Below the pieces are notes generated by a model that saw only the letters and a program-made list of their open reading frames with translations, was not told the DNA's origin and did not search any database. A stretch of DNA of 64,000 nt from Terfezia claveryi. Lineage: Eukaryota > Ascomycota > Pezizomycetes > Pezizales > Pezizaceae. The stretch lies in NCBI GenBank assembly GCA_015179025.1, contig WHUX01000118.1, positions 104,015 to 168,014 on the forward strand, read 5' to 3'. A program made the translations under genes and the position numbers. This document shows positions 37,679 to 50,200 of the stretch, one piece after another; the first letter of the stretch is position 1; each line of letters starts with the position of its first letter.

Positions 37679-40290
37679 ATCAATGCTTGCAAGAAATGTG
37701 AAGTGTGAGTATATCATAGGAAGTTAATGAGAGGGATATATATCAATTTGGCGTTATATTAATAGAACCTTTAAATGGAGGGAGGTTCTAACCTGATTAT
37801 ACAGTGGGAGGCTTGTATTCCAGCGGATTTCCGCTGTGATTCATTATTGTTGATATTTTTTTTTTACGTGTTCATTTGGCATACAAGTTCAGGAAGCTAG
37901 AATTGCTCAAGGTGCCGATAGTTAGTTGACCACATAGGCGGTATGCCAGTAAGAACATATGGATGTCAAAGCTCAGAGCATCTCAACATTGTGGGGATAC
38001 CGTGATCATATTGAGATTTTGCACTGTACAACACATACTGCTGGACTATCCAACCGTTAAATCAATACTGGTTGCTTCCTAGTAATGGCTAGCTAATACA
38101 AGGTTAGAAGGACTCCTCAGAAACGGATTAGATTTACACCTACATGTATATGTTTTGGAGAGACCAACCATAACCGATGATCAGCAAAGTGGTTTTTGGG
38201 CGTAGCTCAGCTACCTCTGGGCTAGGTTGGCTCAAATCTAAGGGAAATATTAGAGATCAATGATATTTCTTCAGGACAAGTAGGGAAGAGCCTATATAAA
38301 TTGGTACTAGAACTTACATAGTTGGATAGAGGGCTTTTGAGAGGAAAATTAGAGTTTGGACACCAATGGCTCAGAGTTATCTGAATTAATTTTTTTTAAT
38401 TGGGATTTGGGACCTAAGCCAACAGTTTTGAAATTATATTGTAATTTTTTTTTTTTAAAGATCTATACCCGCGATTGACCTAAGGTCTGGACAGGGTGAT
38501 TATATTGTATAAGAGTACTACTGCCATAGAGCAGGTGGTAGACAAGGTATTTCTTGGAAATATCTCTATCAAAGATGGTCCAAATAAAGTGTCTAATATC
38601 TCAAGGCCCTCCTCATATCAAAGATATGCTTCTACAATTTTGGTGCCTACTCCCAGAAGAGATATGTAGAGGGTTTATTCATCCACTTTAGGGTAACTGG
38701 TTCAATATTGGCATTCTGCTTTGTGTGTAGTGTTTTTGGAGTTATTGAATACTATATCTCAATCTTCTTTCCTAGAGTTTCTCCATGGGCCCAGCTTTGC
38801 CTACTTGTGCAGACAAAATATGTGCAGCACTTCCCTCAAATCTGAGTCTATTTTGGCTAGGGATTTGACTGCGCCTGGAAACCTGTTTCGCTACTACTTA
38901 TGTACGTATATAATGTTTTTTGGCCCTCTCAAGAACTAATGGTTATTCAGCGGTAGTTGCCTGGTGATGATTAGTTTCTTAGTGAAGCTTTATACCAGGG
39001 TTGCAGTAAGAATTTACTGACCCTGCTCGTCGTCTTCGTCCATGTTTAGCTCAGGGTTATCAACGCTCCATTAAATAATGAGTAGATCTCTTGAGGGGCC
39101 AGATTGTATTTTGATACATCAGTGGGAGTTAGATAAGAACCTTATGGCTAAGAGGTGACAGGAGAATTTGGGAAGTGAAAAAGAGGATATCGTATTTATT
39201 ATATATATATATTATAACGTAATTGAATGAGCGATTTCGCAAATCGATAAGTTTTTACCTTATTCAGTCAGTTCTACTGTACACTGTACAGTTCGTAAAT
39301 TAAGTGTTGGTAGAATAGTTGATTAGTCACTGCAGTGACCTACAAAATCGCTGGATCAGGAGCAAATACCTGTCAGGGTATTTGACCAACATGGAGTCCT
39401 ACCTCAGGCACCTATCAAAACTCTGGTCTGCAGTGCACATACACTTATTTACAACAGGGTTGTAGAAGGCGGATAGGTTGTCTACGTGTACTACTGATTC
39501 AAAAATAGCACATCATCGAAAATAGCGAAGCTAATTCCGTCTGTCTACGGAGTATCTCTTGGACATACTGTATAGTTTAGATCATCAAGCAAGCGGACGG
39601 CCTCCTCGATATCTTCCTCACAGAATTTGCCAACTACAATTCCACATACTGCTACCGAAAGCATGCCGCGAATGTCTGGTCAAAAAAGCAGGCAATACTT
39701 AATACCCCTGCTCTGCGCTACGACCCTTTGGGTTATACCGGCCTCTGAGCCTACCGGTGCCGAGAGTTAAAGCATGCAGATCTTGCAGTTATCGCTCAGT
39801 ATATTTTGGCATTCATGAGGGGGGATTGGTAATATTATCTGGGGTTTGGTAATTGGGCTGATGTAGGTGGGGAACATAATATTGTCAGGGTATTGAGGCT
39901 GCGGAAAACGGATGAGTTTTTAGAACTGGCTTCGATTTATTTTAGAGTTGCGATAACCGCGCACTGTGGCCCTAACCGCCACTATTACATACCTTGAAAA
40001 TTTAATGTGTACTAGTCTGGTTTGATTTAGCTAGTTAAGTACTCATATCGCCGGAAGTTATGTCGACTCGTCCGGAGTAGTCCTCCGGTATAGTACTTCC
40101 TAAACAGGTATTACGCTAACATGCTATCCCAAACAGGAAGAAACATTCTTGGCGTCACGAATAATACCGCCAAGACCAGTAACGACACTGCTGTGACGGG
40201 TGATGTCATAGTAGTACGTTTAAGGTCACTGCGGACCTCTCCTTCTCCTATCTCACCATTCACGATGCTCCTTGCAAATTGACATATACC
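37679..40290. other. AT-rich intergenic region
   Basis: No supportable gene in 2.6 kb. Homopolymer T runs (37855-37863, 38447-38457) and long AT stretches suggest decayed repeats. The final 150 bases, less AT-rich, are the probable promoter and leader of the transcription factor gene. Confidence 0.5.
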
Positions 40291-43229
40291 ATGTCCGATG
40301 TTAGCATGCGGCAGGATTCGAAGCCCCTTACTGGAAATCCCAAAGTCCCTATACCTCGACTAATATCGTCAGGCCAAGCCACGCAGGCTCAGGGGACTCC
40401 GGACGTTCAGGGGACACAGGGGGCTCAGGGGCGTACAAAAGCCATCCGGGTAGCACACGCGTGCGAGCGCTGTAAAGTAAGAAAAATAAGGGTACGCAAA
40501 GAGAAATCCTATAATTGCATTGAATAATGGTGGTAAATTAATTGATGAATTCTGTTATAGTGCAATGGAGAACGGTTCGTGGTTCCAACTACTCAGAACT
40601 TGCCATGTTCATGAGTGTCATGTAATTCCACATATCACTGATATTGAGCAGCCCTACATGCAACAGCTGCAAGGAGGATACACCCAACTGCCGGTATATC
40701 GAGAAAAAGAGGGATACCGAGAAAAGGTTTGTTGCTTCTCAATAAGCGTTTTGTGTCTCTTCGGACTATTAAGCCAGGATCTGCTTACTGATATTGCGAC
40801 TGTCTGGAATATGCAGAAGAGTATATGAACTTGAAGTCAAGGCAAAAGTATACGAAAAGCTGCTACGAGATGTAAAACCTCACCTCACACACAGTGGGTT
40901 ACAGTTAGCTATTGAGAGGGCTCTTACTGGTGTAAGTCCTCTTCACAGACACTTTTTGCATACTTGTTTTATTACATTCAGTATATTATTCAATTCAACT
41001 TGACTCTGACGGGTTGGGGATGGGGTTTATAAATGTTGTTGAGGTACGTCTAACTGAAATACCCACATACGATGATTCAGGACACGGTGCATTATTCTTG
41101 CCACGGGGACCAATCACTCCCACCTGTTCCGAGGCGGTTATCACCACCTTCGACTAATGAGGCGGGCCCTTCTGCCTCATCAACACCAGGAGACCATAGG
41201 GGATTGCCGACTGTGCCATTTGAACATATATCACAAGATATCAATACATTCTCAGTCAATAACCCCTTCGGATACCTTGGGAAATCTAGTTGTCTTTGGT
41301 GGATCCAACGAGCCCGTGAACAGATGCGGAAGTCCATACCACTAGTAGTCGCCATCGATACAATGGTTGACCCCCGGGTTCCGGCAGTTGAAAAATTGGG
41401 TGCGTTTCCAACACCAATCTCATATACTCCCCCCAATTGCAATAACCATTACTATTCCCCTTCGGCAAATTGTTGACATCTGTCGCACATTGGTAATTGC
41501 TCTCACAAACAGTTTGACTAAATTCTGAGGAATGACTAAAATAGATGCTACCATGTATCATTTGGACGATCTTGGCATGCCCGAAACGGGTCGTGACGTT
41601 TCACCTTTTGAGATTCCGCCCAAAGGGATTGCCGATGTTCTGGTGCACGACTATTTTCGTACTGTGCATTGCGCATTTCCTATTCTCAGCAAAACAATTT
41701 TTTTGTCCCAATATGAACAGCTCTACCGACAGAATATGGAACCTATCCAAGCAGGTGCCAAGTGGTTAGCAATTTTCAACCTCGTCCTCGCAATTGGGAG
41801 GACGCATTGTAACCTTATTGGTGAAGCTGCTGGATACGACTATCAGGCGGATTATTTCTTGAGGGCACGGATTTTGGGAGCATTAGATGGCGCACTTCTT
41901 TTTCAGATCCCAGATTTGCAACAGGTGCAGATGCTTGGATTGGCAGCAAAATACCTTTTGGTAAACCATCGAATAAATAGGTAGGCATCCATTGATTATG
42001 TACCCCTTGCCATCCTAGAACCCGTTGTAACTACAAAGTGAGCCCGGGTTTAAAGGGATATGTATTGGCTAATTCTCTTTTTTCTCAAGAGCCTGGAATG
42101 TCGGTTGTTTGGCTATTTGTAAAGCCCAAGGACTTGGTCTGCATCTCGATAGTGATGCTCCCTCACTCGATACATTGGCTAAGAACATCCGAAATTGTGT
42201 CTGGCATACGCTATACTCCATCGAAACCGCACTGGTACTAATAACGGGACGTGTCCCCCTGATAAGGGAAGTCCACTGTTCAGTACCAGTCCCAGGAACA
42301 CCATGTCATGAGAACCTCGATGACAAGGGTCATGTCATGCCGGATCCATATCTCTTCTCTCAACGTGGGCTCTTTGCAATCATAAACGAATCGGTAATGA
42401 TATTGTACAACACCCAAAATTATTGTATGAGTCCAGCGGCGTATCAGGAGCATGTTGCACGTTTCGAAGCTAGATTGACAACGTGGAAATCGCAAATACC
42501 GGAGGGTCTTAGTTTTGAAAATCTGCCAACCAGGGTTACAGATGTCGTTACTGAACGCGAGGTAGGTATATGTATAGATTGTATTACTGCAATGCCATTT
42601 GCTAATATACTCTTGCGATAATGTAGAAAAGATTAGATCTTGCAGTTCGCTATCACAATGCTCGCATGATCATCCACCGACCTTTCTTGTGTATCAATGA
42701 AAGTACCGTCGAAAATGAATCAATACAACCGGGTTACTCTCCGCTCAATTCAGCAAGAGCCTGCATCGGGAGTGCATGTAAGCTCATCACACTTGTGACC
42801 AGTGAAGATCCACAAACTATGATGAGGTTTGGACCATGGTGGAGCCTGGTTCATTTCTTATCGACGGCAGCCTCAGTGATAGTATTGGAACTAGCATTCT
42901 ATAGCAAACACGTGCCTGAAGATCACCTGCGACTGTTCAGACTCGGTGACCGTATTGTGGAGTGGTTCAAGGCTCTGCAAAATGTGGATATATCATCAAG
43001 AAGATGTTATATTGTGTTGGATGAGATGATGAGATTGCTGAGACTTCATAACAATATGCCTAGCTGTGCAGAGACCTTATGTATCAGAGCTCTCCCACTT
43101 AGTCAAAACGGGTGGCAGCAGAGCCGAGTGCAACATTCGGAGTCTTTGCAACCGCAAATTGCTGTTAAGGGCTCTGGAGATGAAGAGCATCAGCAGATAC
43201 TAGCCAATTGGAAGGGTGGAAGAAGGTAG
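40291..43229 (+). CDS. Zn2Cys6 transcription factor with fungal activator domain
   Basis: Eight exons give about 749 residues: 40291-40491, 40561-40574 (14 bases), 40652-40726, 40817-40931, 41081-41399, 41530-41980, 42090-42561 and 42627-43229. All joins keep the frame. The binuclear zinc cluster uses C58, C61, C68, C75, C78 and C85 with canonical spacing (x2, x6, x6, x2, x6) and is assembled only when the 14-base exon is included. A basic region and short coiled coil follow (RVYELEVKAKVYEKLL). The middle homology region (fungal-specific transcription factor domain) spans roughly residues 250-550, with HDYFRTVHCAFPIL, ICKAQGLGLHLD and RYHNARMIIHRPF. It is a nuclear DNA-binding regulator; the target pathway is unknown and no enzyme cluster lies beside it. 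The exon 5/6 junction is the least certain: an acceptor at 41544 is an alternative. Confidence 0.9.
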
Positions 43230-44211
43230 AGTGGATATATAATTAAGCAATACATCGGAGATGAGGGTGAAATTAGGATATGTAACTTAACAATATTTAT
43301 AAAAGTTAAAGGATTCAATTCATGCATGTAGTTCACAATGCATGTATCTGTTAGCGGTTAATGTCCAATCAATGAAACTCCTACTTGAGAAAACAATACC
43401 AATTCAATGGTTTGATCTACGACATGAAAATTGTACTACTTGTGTGTTGTAAGCCACCATGGTCTACGCACTACCGTACCGGTGGGATTAGATATCGACA
43501 TACATGTAATACGGTATAATAAATTTATTGCTTCTTCTTCAGTCACGTTAGATAACGGTAGGTACACTATATCCGGTAATATAGAGTACATAGTACGGAT
43601 ACAGAGATACTTCATATCGCCCAACACCACAGAAATGTAGAGTATTCGGGGCGGGAGCACAATTTTCGTACAACAAAACAGGCCATTCAACCTCCGACCA
43701 TGTGCTAAACTTACGCTATGGCTGCCTGTTTGGATAATAAAATACATACATAAACAACGCTTATCCAAAGTGGAAAATTGTGTGTTCGGAATGGTTCATC
43801 GCTATAGACTCGGGCAGGAAACTTGCTCTCTATGAAACAGAACGCTAAATACATGTGAAAAATCTAATGTTTATATGCTTTACTCGCTGTCACAGTTTGC
43901 CATTTCCGTCTTCCTTCCAATTGTGACCGAGACTATGTGCGATCTGGGAGGAAATGGATGTTTCAGATGGATTGGATAGTCATAACTCTTGATCTAGCTC
44001 ACAAACTGTCACCGATCTCTAATATATGTCCTGTCTTAATCTTAACACTACATTACGAATACGTTGTACTTAAATATGTTCTGTAAGAAGTATAACAGTT
44101 CATATTACATTGAAAGCCGCCTCCATTGTGAAGATTAAACCCATACATGCATGATGCCTAAATAGAGAACATATTCATCTTTATTGGTTTCTTAGCAACC
44201 ACCGGTGTTTC
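43230..44211. other. Intergenic region between two convergent genes
   Basis: Separates the 3' ends of the transcription factor (+) and the helicase (-). No gene seen. Confidence 0.5.
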
Positions 44212-47200
44212 CTACTTTCTCTTCTTTCCTTTACCGTATGTCTTTTTCTTGCCACCCCCCTTCTTACCACCCCCCTTGCTCTTGCCACCCCCCGAGTTCT
44301 TGCCACCACCGGCCTTGCTATCTCCCACCTTGCTATCTCCCACCTTGCTGTCCCCCACCTTGCTATTCACCACCTTGCTGTCTCCCATCTTGTTACCACC
44401 TGCAACCGGCTTCTGCACTTGGCTTTGACTGTGAGACGTAGTTGTCTGCTGCTGGTTTATAGAGCCCCCCGCGGCTTTCACACCTTCCTCTTTCCTATTA
44501 TCATCCTCTATGTCCTTCAACATTTTTCTGGCCTCCCCTACCAGGCCCTTTCCATCCAATATTCTCTTTCGCAACCCTTCCTCCGAGAGATCGAGAGTGG
44601 CGTTGAATTTGGGTGATGCTTGGAATAATGTAGTTCGTGTGCCATCAATTCTCATAAAAAGTCGCTTGACGTCTGGACGCGACGAGTGCCGGTTTTTCAA
44701 AGCTATGATGGCCGTATACTTACTGTAGAGTGACTCGATATCGATGTATAAGGAAACACCTTGTGTGAGCATCACCACCAGAAGCTTGAGATACTCCTTT
44801 GTTGTGAGCTTAGGCTTCGCCTTTCTCTTCTCCTGGAATACCTGTTGGATTTTAGCAACCGCAGTACCTTCGGGACTTCGAAAGTATCCCTTATCCCGCT
44901 TATACCGCATGCAGGCACGTCTGATAACGCCTTGAGCCTTCTGTACAGCCTTCTTCCGTTCATACTTCCTATACACTCTCTGAATCACTATGACTGCTTT
45001 AACCCTCTTTTCTTCCCTCCTCCGTTGATGCATCCTAAATGCTGTCTGGATTACGATGGCTGCTTTAGCCCTCTGTTCGGCTTTTCTTTTCAGGAAACGC
45101 CTTGTGCAGATTTGGATACGTGTTGCAGCTTGAGCACGTTTCTCCGCTTTCCTTCGCTGGTAGTTTCTAAATGCGCGTCGGATAAGGTTTGCCGCGTTCC
45201 ATTTAAGTAAGTACGTGGCGAGAGTAGAAGAAGTTTTTCTAGGAGAGATAACTTTATGTTCCGAGATAATGTCTGGCCTTGATTGGACCTCAATTCCCAA
45301 AGTTTTTAGCCACGCTGTACGACCGCTCTGGTGAATCGACCCGGGTTGCTCGCCGCATATATGCAGACACAAGTGGTCCTTGCCATTGTAATATGTGAAT
45401 GCATTCATCAAAGATTTTAGCAGCGGCTCGGATGGGACATTGTGGATAGTTTTGGTCTTGAGCGACTTGGAGTTAAATTCAAAAAACTGTCACATACTCA
45501 CTGTTTAGCTCAACTCCTTACCCCGGAATAATTATCTCTCACCTTCTGGACATCGGCGAACAATTCTTTATACTTAGGCGTTAGGGGAGAGATCATGCCT
45601 ATGTTGACCAGTACGATAGCAAAGAAATCCACACTCCTCCGTGCGAGCACCTCGCGGACATAAGGTGCAATGTATTGCTTTCCCTGTAACAGGTCTACCA
45701 TATTGAGGAACATCCAGGTGAGTTCATACATAGCTTTACGGCTATCGGTCCGGTGGGATTCATCCAGTGTTTCACTATGACTCGCTAGGAACTGTACCCA
45801 ACGGGGAAGATACATTATTCCCCAGGACTTTGGTATCAAGAGCTCCGACCTCCAACCACAGAAAAGCTACAATGTAAGAGCGTTAGGACACATTACCTGA
45901 ATATTATTCGACGAGCACCACGTACCAATAATGTCCCAAGCTCTTCGACGAGAGAGATGATAGATGAACTGTAGGTCTTCAGCCTGTGGCGATTGTAGGA
46001 CACATAATTGTTCAAGCATTCAATAAGGCCCGCGGTCCGATTAAGCTAAAGCAAAAGGATTGATTAGTCTCAAGGGAGGTACGTTGGATATTGGCCGAGA
46101 CGTTACCATTATATTCAGATTTGCCTTGGACTGTAAGTCATGGTAGTATTTGAGTATCTGCAGGGGTGTTTCCATTCTGCGCTCATAATCCTCTTGAAGT
46201 TCTTTCGGTAGGCCTTCAGGTCTTAGGATTTCTTTATTCAAATAACGTTAGCACTTCGTCACATTCACACCAGCCCAAACCAGGTATGGGTGAATACCTA
46301 GAGTTTGTAACAATCTATAATTACGTAGAACGGAGGACAAATCATCCTGTGTCCATCTGGAATCATCCTGTGTCCACTCGCGGTTATCTGAAGGGTATAA
46401 AGGAGCCTTTCTCGCAAAATCCTTCAGGAATATGACATAACTACTATCAGTAGAGAGCCGTCTGGTCACATCCGCTATTATTCTTGCATCTTGTCCATAT
46501 GCTGACTGGTAACAAAAAAGATCCAAGAGGTAAGAACTGCAATAATCATAGCAACTGCTGGCACTTGAGGCTATGTCGACATCATCAAAACTATTCTATA
46601 GAATCAATTGACGAGCACTTACAAGGGCATCTTTGTTTTATCTCCCCCAGCATGCGGCACGTTTCAACTAGAAACTGGAGGACGGTTAGATTTAGTTTGT
46701 GTAAGGAATGAACTCAATGGGGAGGGTCCACTTGCTTCGAGACGCCGGAGAAAACTGGCTGGTGAGAGTTTCTGGTGACACTGGTGTTTTTTTGGGAGTC
46801 GATCCTTGGCTCGCACAAGATCCCAAGATTCTGTAAGAGAATTTGAAATTTTATTAGCTTTCTGTTTTTTTTTTTATTTTTTTTTTTTTTACGTTTCACT
46901 AGAGTTACCTCGATCGACACATTGGATGCAGGAACCAAGTTTCGGAAACAATTCCTGAGCCATTTGATACACATGTTGCATCGCTCTTCCCACTTTTGGG
47001 CACAAGAGTTTTTCGATTTCAGATGCTTTGACCATAGATCTTTTTTCGAAAGCTGCCCGGTTCTCTACCATCATTGACCACGGGAAAGGGCGATATTCCT
47101 GGTGTCCAGGCGTATTGAGGAGCCCCAAGCAGCTTAAAGCTGCAGAAGAATACTGCGAACTTCCTATAAAGGCACTCATATTCCATATGTAGGCCACAGC

Positions 47201-50200
47201 GTCTGACAGTTGTGCCAAGGAGTCTGCAACCTTCAAAAAACGCTCTGGAAAGAACGTCAACTACCACGTAAAATTATTAGCATCCGTTTTGACTTAAGGG
47301 TCGAATTTTGGCATACCATTGTGCTCACAAAATCTACCCTCCATGTATCTGCTTTCCCCAAGGCATTCTTTATAGGAAGCTTCCCAGTATTGATTGGGCA
47401 AGAGCTACAACTAACAAAAGTAGTCCATCCCCGAGCCCAAACTGCATCTCCGTAGTTTGATGTTGAGTTGGCTGTTACGTCAATCTGTTTAGAATTGGCG
47501 GTTAAGCAAGCCATGACATGATTCGCATTAACACTGTTGTAGATCTCAGCAAGGTCTGTTTTGCGGGAGCTTTGCCACTTTTCATTAGCCTGGTAAGACT
47601 TTTTGAGAAGTAAATCGAATTCATCTGCCTTAACCAGCTCTTCGAAGGCCTCATCAAGCTTTTCTCGCTCTTGTAAAAAACGCCAGAGCTCGTCAAAATG
47701 CTTGTATTCCTTTAAGAATTCTTTCTTTTCGTCATCTGAAGCGAGTAGGTCGAATGTCTTTTCTTTGAGATGTCTCGGGATCTTGCCCTGACGAAGAAGA
47801 GCATTTAATTGGCGTGCCATGACCCTTCTTTCCGTTTTCGCAATCTTAGTTTGATACCTAGGTAATTATAACTCTTATCAGTTCTCATCCCTGTAGTGAT
47901 GGATACAGAACATCGAATTATTCGGCAACCCACAATGTTAGACCATCCACAGCTTTCACATAGTGTCCACCTTTGAGTAGTAGATTCAACGCCACGGCCG
48001 GAAGTTTCGCCTTATAGTATTCCTCCACCGCTCGTAGAGTATGTGATACTCCCGCACGTTCGAAGAGCTCTGCCGCGCGTTGATGTTGGCGTTGCTCTGA
48101 CCAAATTTCTGAGAGACAAATTAATTGAGACCCCAAGATACTAGAAGATTGATGGAAGGAATGTACCTGCAGCCTTGATATACTTGCCCAAAGCCTCAAG
48201 ACAGTTTGCAGCTTTTGGCAGCATCCTGATGGTAAGAAAGCCTACTGTTGCCTGCTCAAAAGACTTTTTGAATTCGTGTATTTGCCCTCTCGCTCGCTGT
48301 TCTCGTCCATCTTGCTCTGCACTGCAAGCTTGTGCCCAAATAATGTTTTCTTGGTCTCCGGCATTTTCGAAACACCTCAAAGCCTAAGACACCAGTTTCA
48401 ACTTTAGAGCTTGTAGGTCTAGAACAAGATTCACGTACCTGCTTATATATCCCTTGATCCATGCATTGTGCTCCAGTGCGTGTCCACTCTTCTCTAGTGG
48501 TGGCTGAGACTGGTAGTATTTCTGGCAACAAGGATTCCAACTGAGCAATAAGTTAGTGGCTTTCTAAAAGAATAGGAGCAGAATACCACCACCTACATCT
48601 TGTAGCCCGAAAAAGCGAAAATTGGCGAGTGGCTTATCTAGTTTCTTTGTTAATAAGTCCATGAAAGGATTCTGCCTACTCTCGAGAATCCACAGCCTGC
48701 TGCGTGGACGTGTTATTGCAACATAGAGATTCTAGGTAGGAGATGAGCGACTTCTGGTAAATGCGATGGGAATGGAAATATCAGCATACCTTCAATTCCG
48801 AGCACATTGTCTGTTAGATGTTAGCATAATGTGTGTGCTTAGGGAATCAAAATTAGGTGTAGGGGAAAGCACCATGTTTCCGCTTGCATACGAGTAATTG
48901 GCTCCTTCTGGCAATAGTATATCAAGCGTTCGCCACCCGGAGGCATATGGACTGGAAGAAAAAAAGTCATAAAGGTAAACATCATCATATTCCATGCCTT
49001 TGCTTTCAAGAATGGTGAATATGATACTATTGCTTCTGAGCTTTGGCTGTAGTGAGTCCCGCGTTTCCTCATCTCTCACGATAATAATCTGCTGGTCCGT
49101 AGCCGAGTTTTCATCACCTGCCATCTTCAGTAATTCGGTGATATAGGACCCAACTATCATTTTAATGTCAGTTGTAAACCTACCACCCACTGCCAGTTCT
49201 AGATAATACATACCGAGAATTGTGGGTCGTGGTCCAAAGTATTGACCGATTTCAGGTGATAGTTTATCAACCATGTTGGGAAAGCCTGTACTAATATTAG
49301 CTTAGTGGGTAGCTTAAGAGAGTTATTGCCACCTTTCCATAGTAAACTCATCACAAATGAGGCGAGTGAGAGAATTCCTTGATGAGAGCGGAAGTTCTTA
49401 GTCAATGAAAAAAGCTCCGGCTTTGCCAGCACTGGATCCAGGTTAATGTAATGCTCATAGAACAATGCTTTCACGTTTGCAAAACGGAAAGCGGAATCAT
49501 TTGAGATGCACTGAGCACTGTCACCGGCTGCTATGAAGTTAGCATAGAGCAAGAAGATGTATAGTGACAAATAGTCAACAAACCAAAATGAATTCCTCGT
49601 GGGTTTTGCACTAGATGTAGTAGCAATTCAATCTCAATCGTACGTTGGTCCTGAACTTCTATGGTATTATAGTGCGTATCAGTTACATACAGTTGTTCAT
49701 TTAAGGCGAAGAATTATTACATACCATCAACATAAATTTCCTGTAATATGTCGTATAGTTTCCGTTTCATGCTGGGAGTAGTTATAGCATTCAAAAGAGC
49801 GGCAACATTATCAATGCTATCATATTCCCCCCGTTGAGACTTGATCCGCTCATAAGATTCATATAGACCATATAATCTCTCTCGATCACCTTGAGTGGGA
49901 AACGATGGAGCCAAATTGGGACTCCTAGCAATATACTCCTCCCTGGAAAGCGGACAGAATCCATTTTTTGAGGACCCAACACCCTTTATGACACCCATGA
50001 TTTCGGAAAAGACAAGCCCGGCGTCCATGTGCCTGGGAGCCGACAACTTTGGCCAATAAGCCCCTTTAAAAATAGTGAAATCCACCGTGTCTCCTACGCG
50101 ATTGCCATCGGACTTAGATATATCAAAGTTTTGGCGATCGTGAGCCCTGTGGTCCAAAGAATTAGCCAAAGGAACCTGAATTCGACCTAGACTCGATATA

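Noticed and set aside
38205..38255. tRNA- or SINE-like words (GCGTAGCTCAGCTACC, GGCTCAAATCT)
   Set aside because: The A-box-like and B-box-like words are only about 20 bases apart, too close for a tRNA, and no cloverleaf stems pair.
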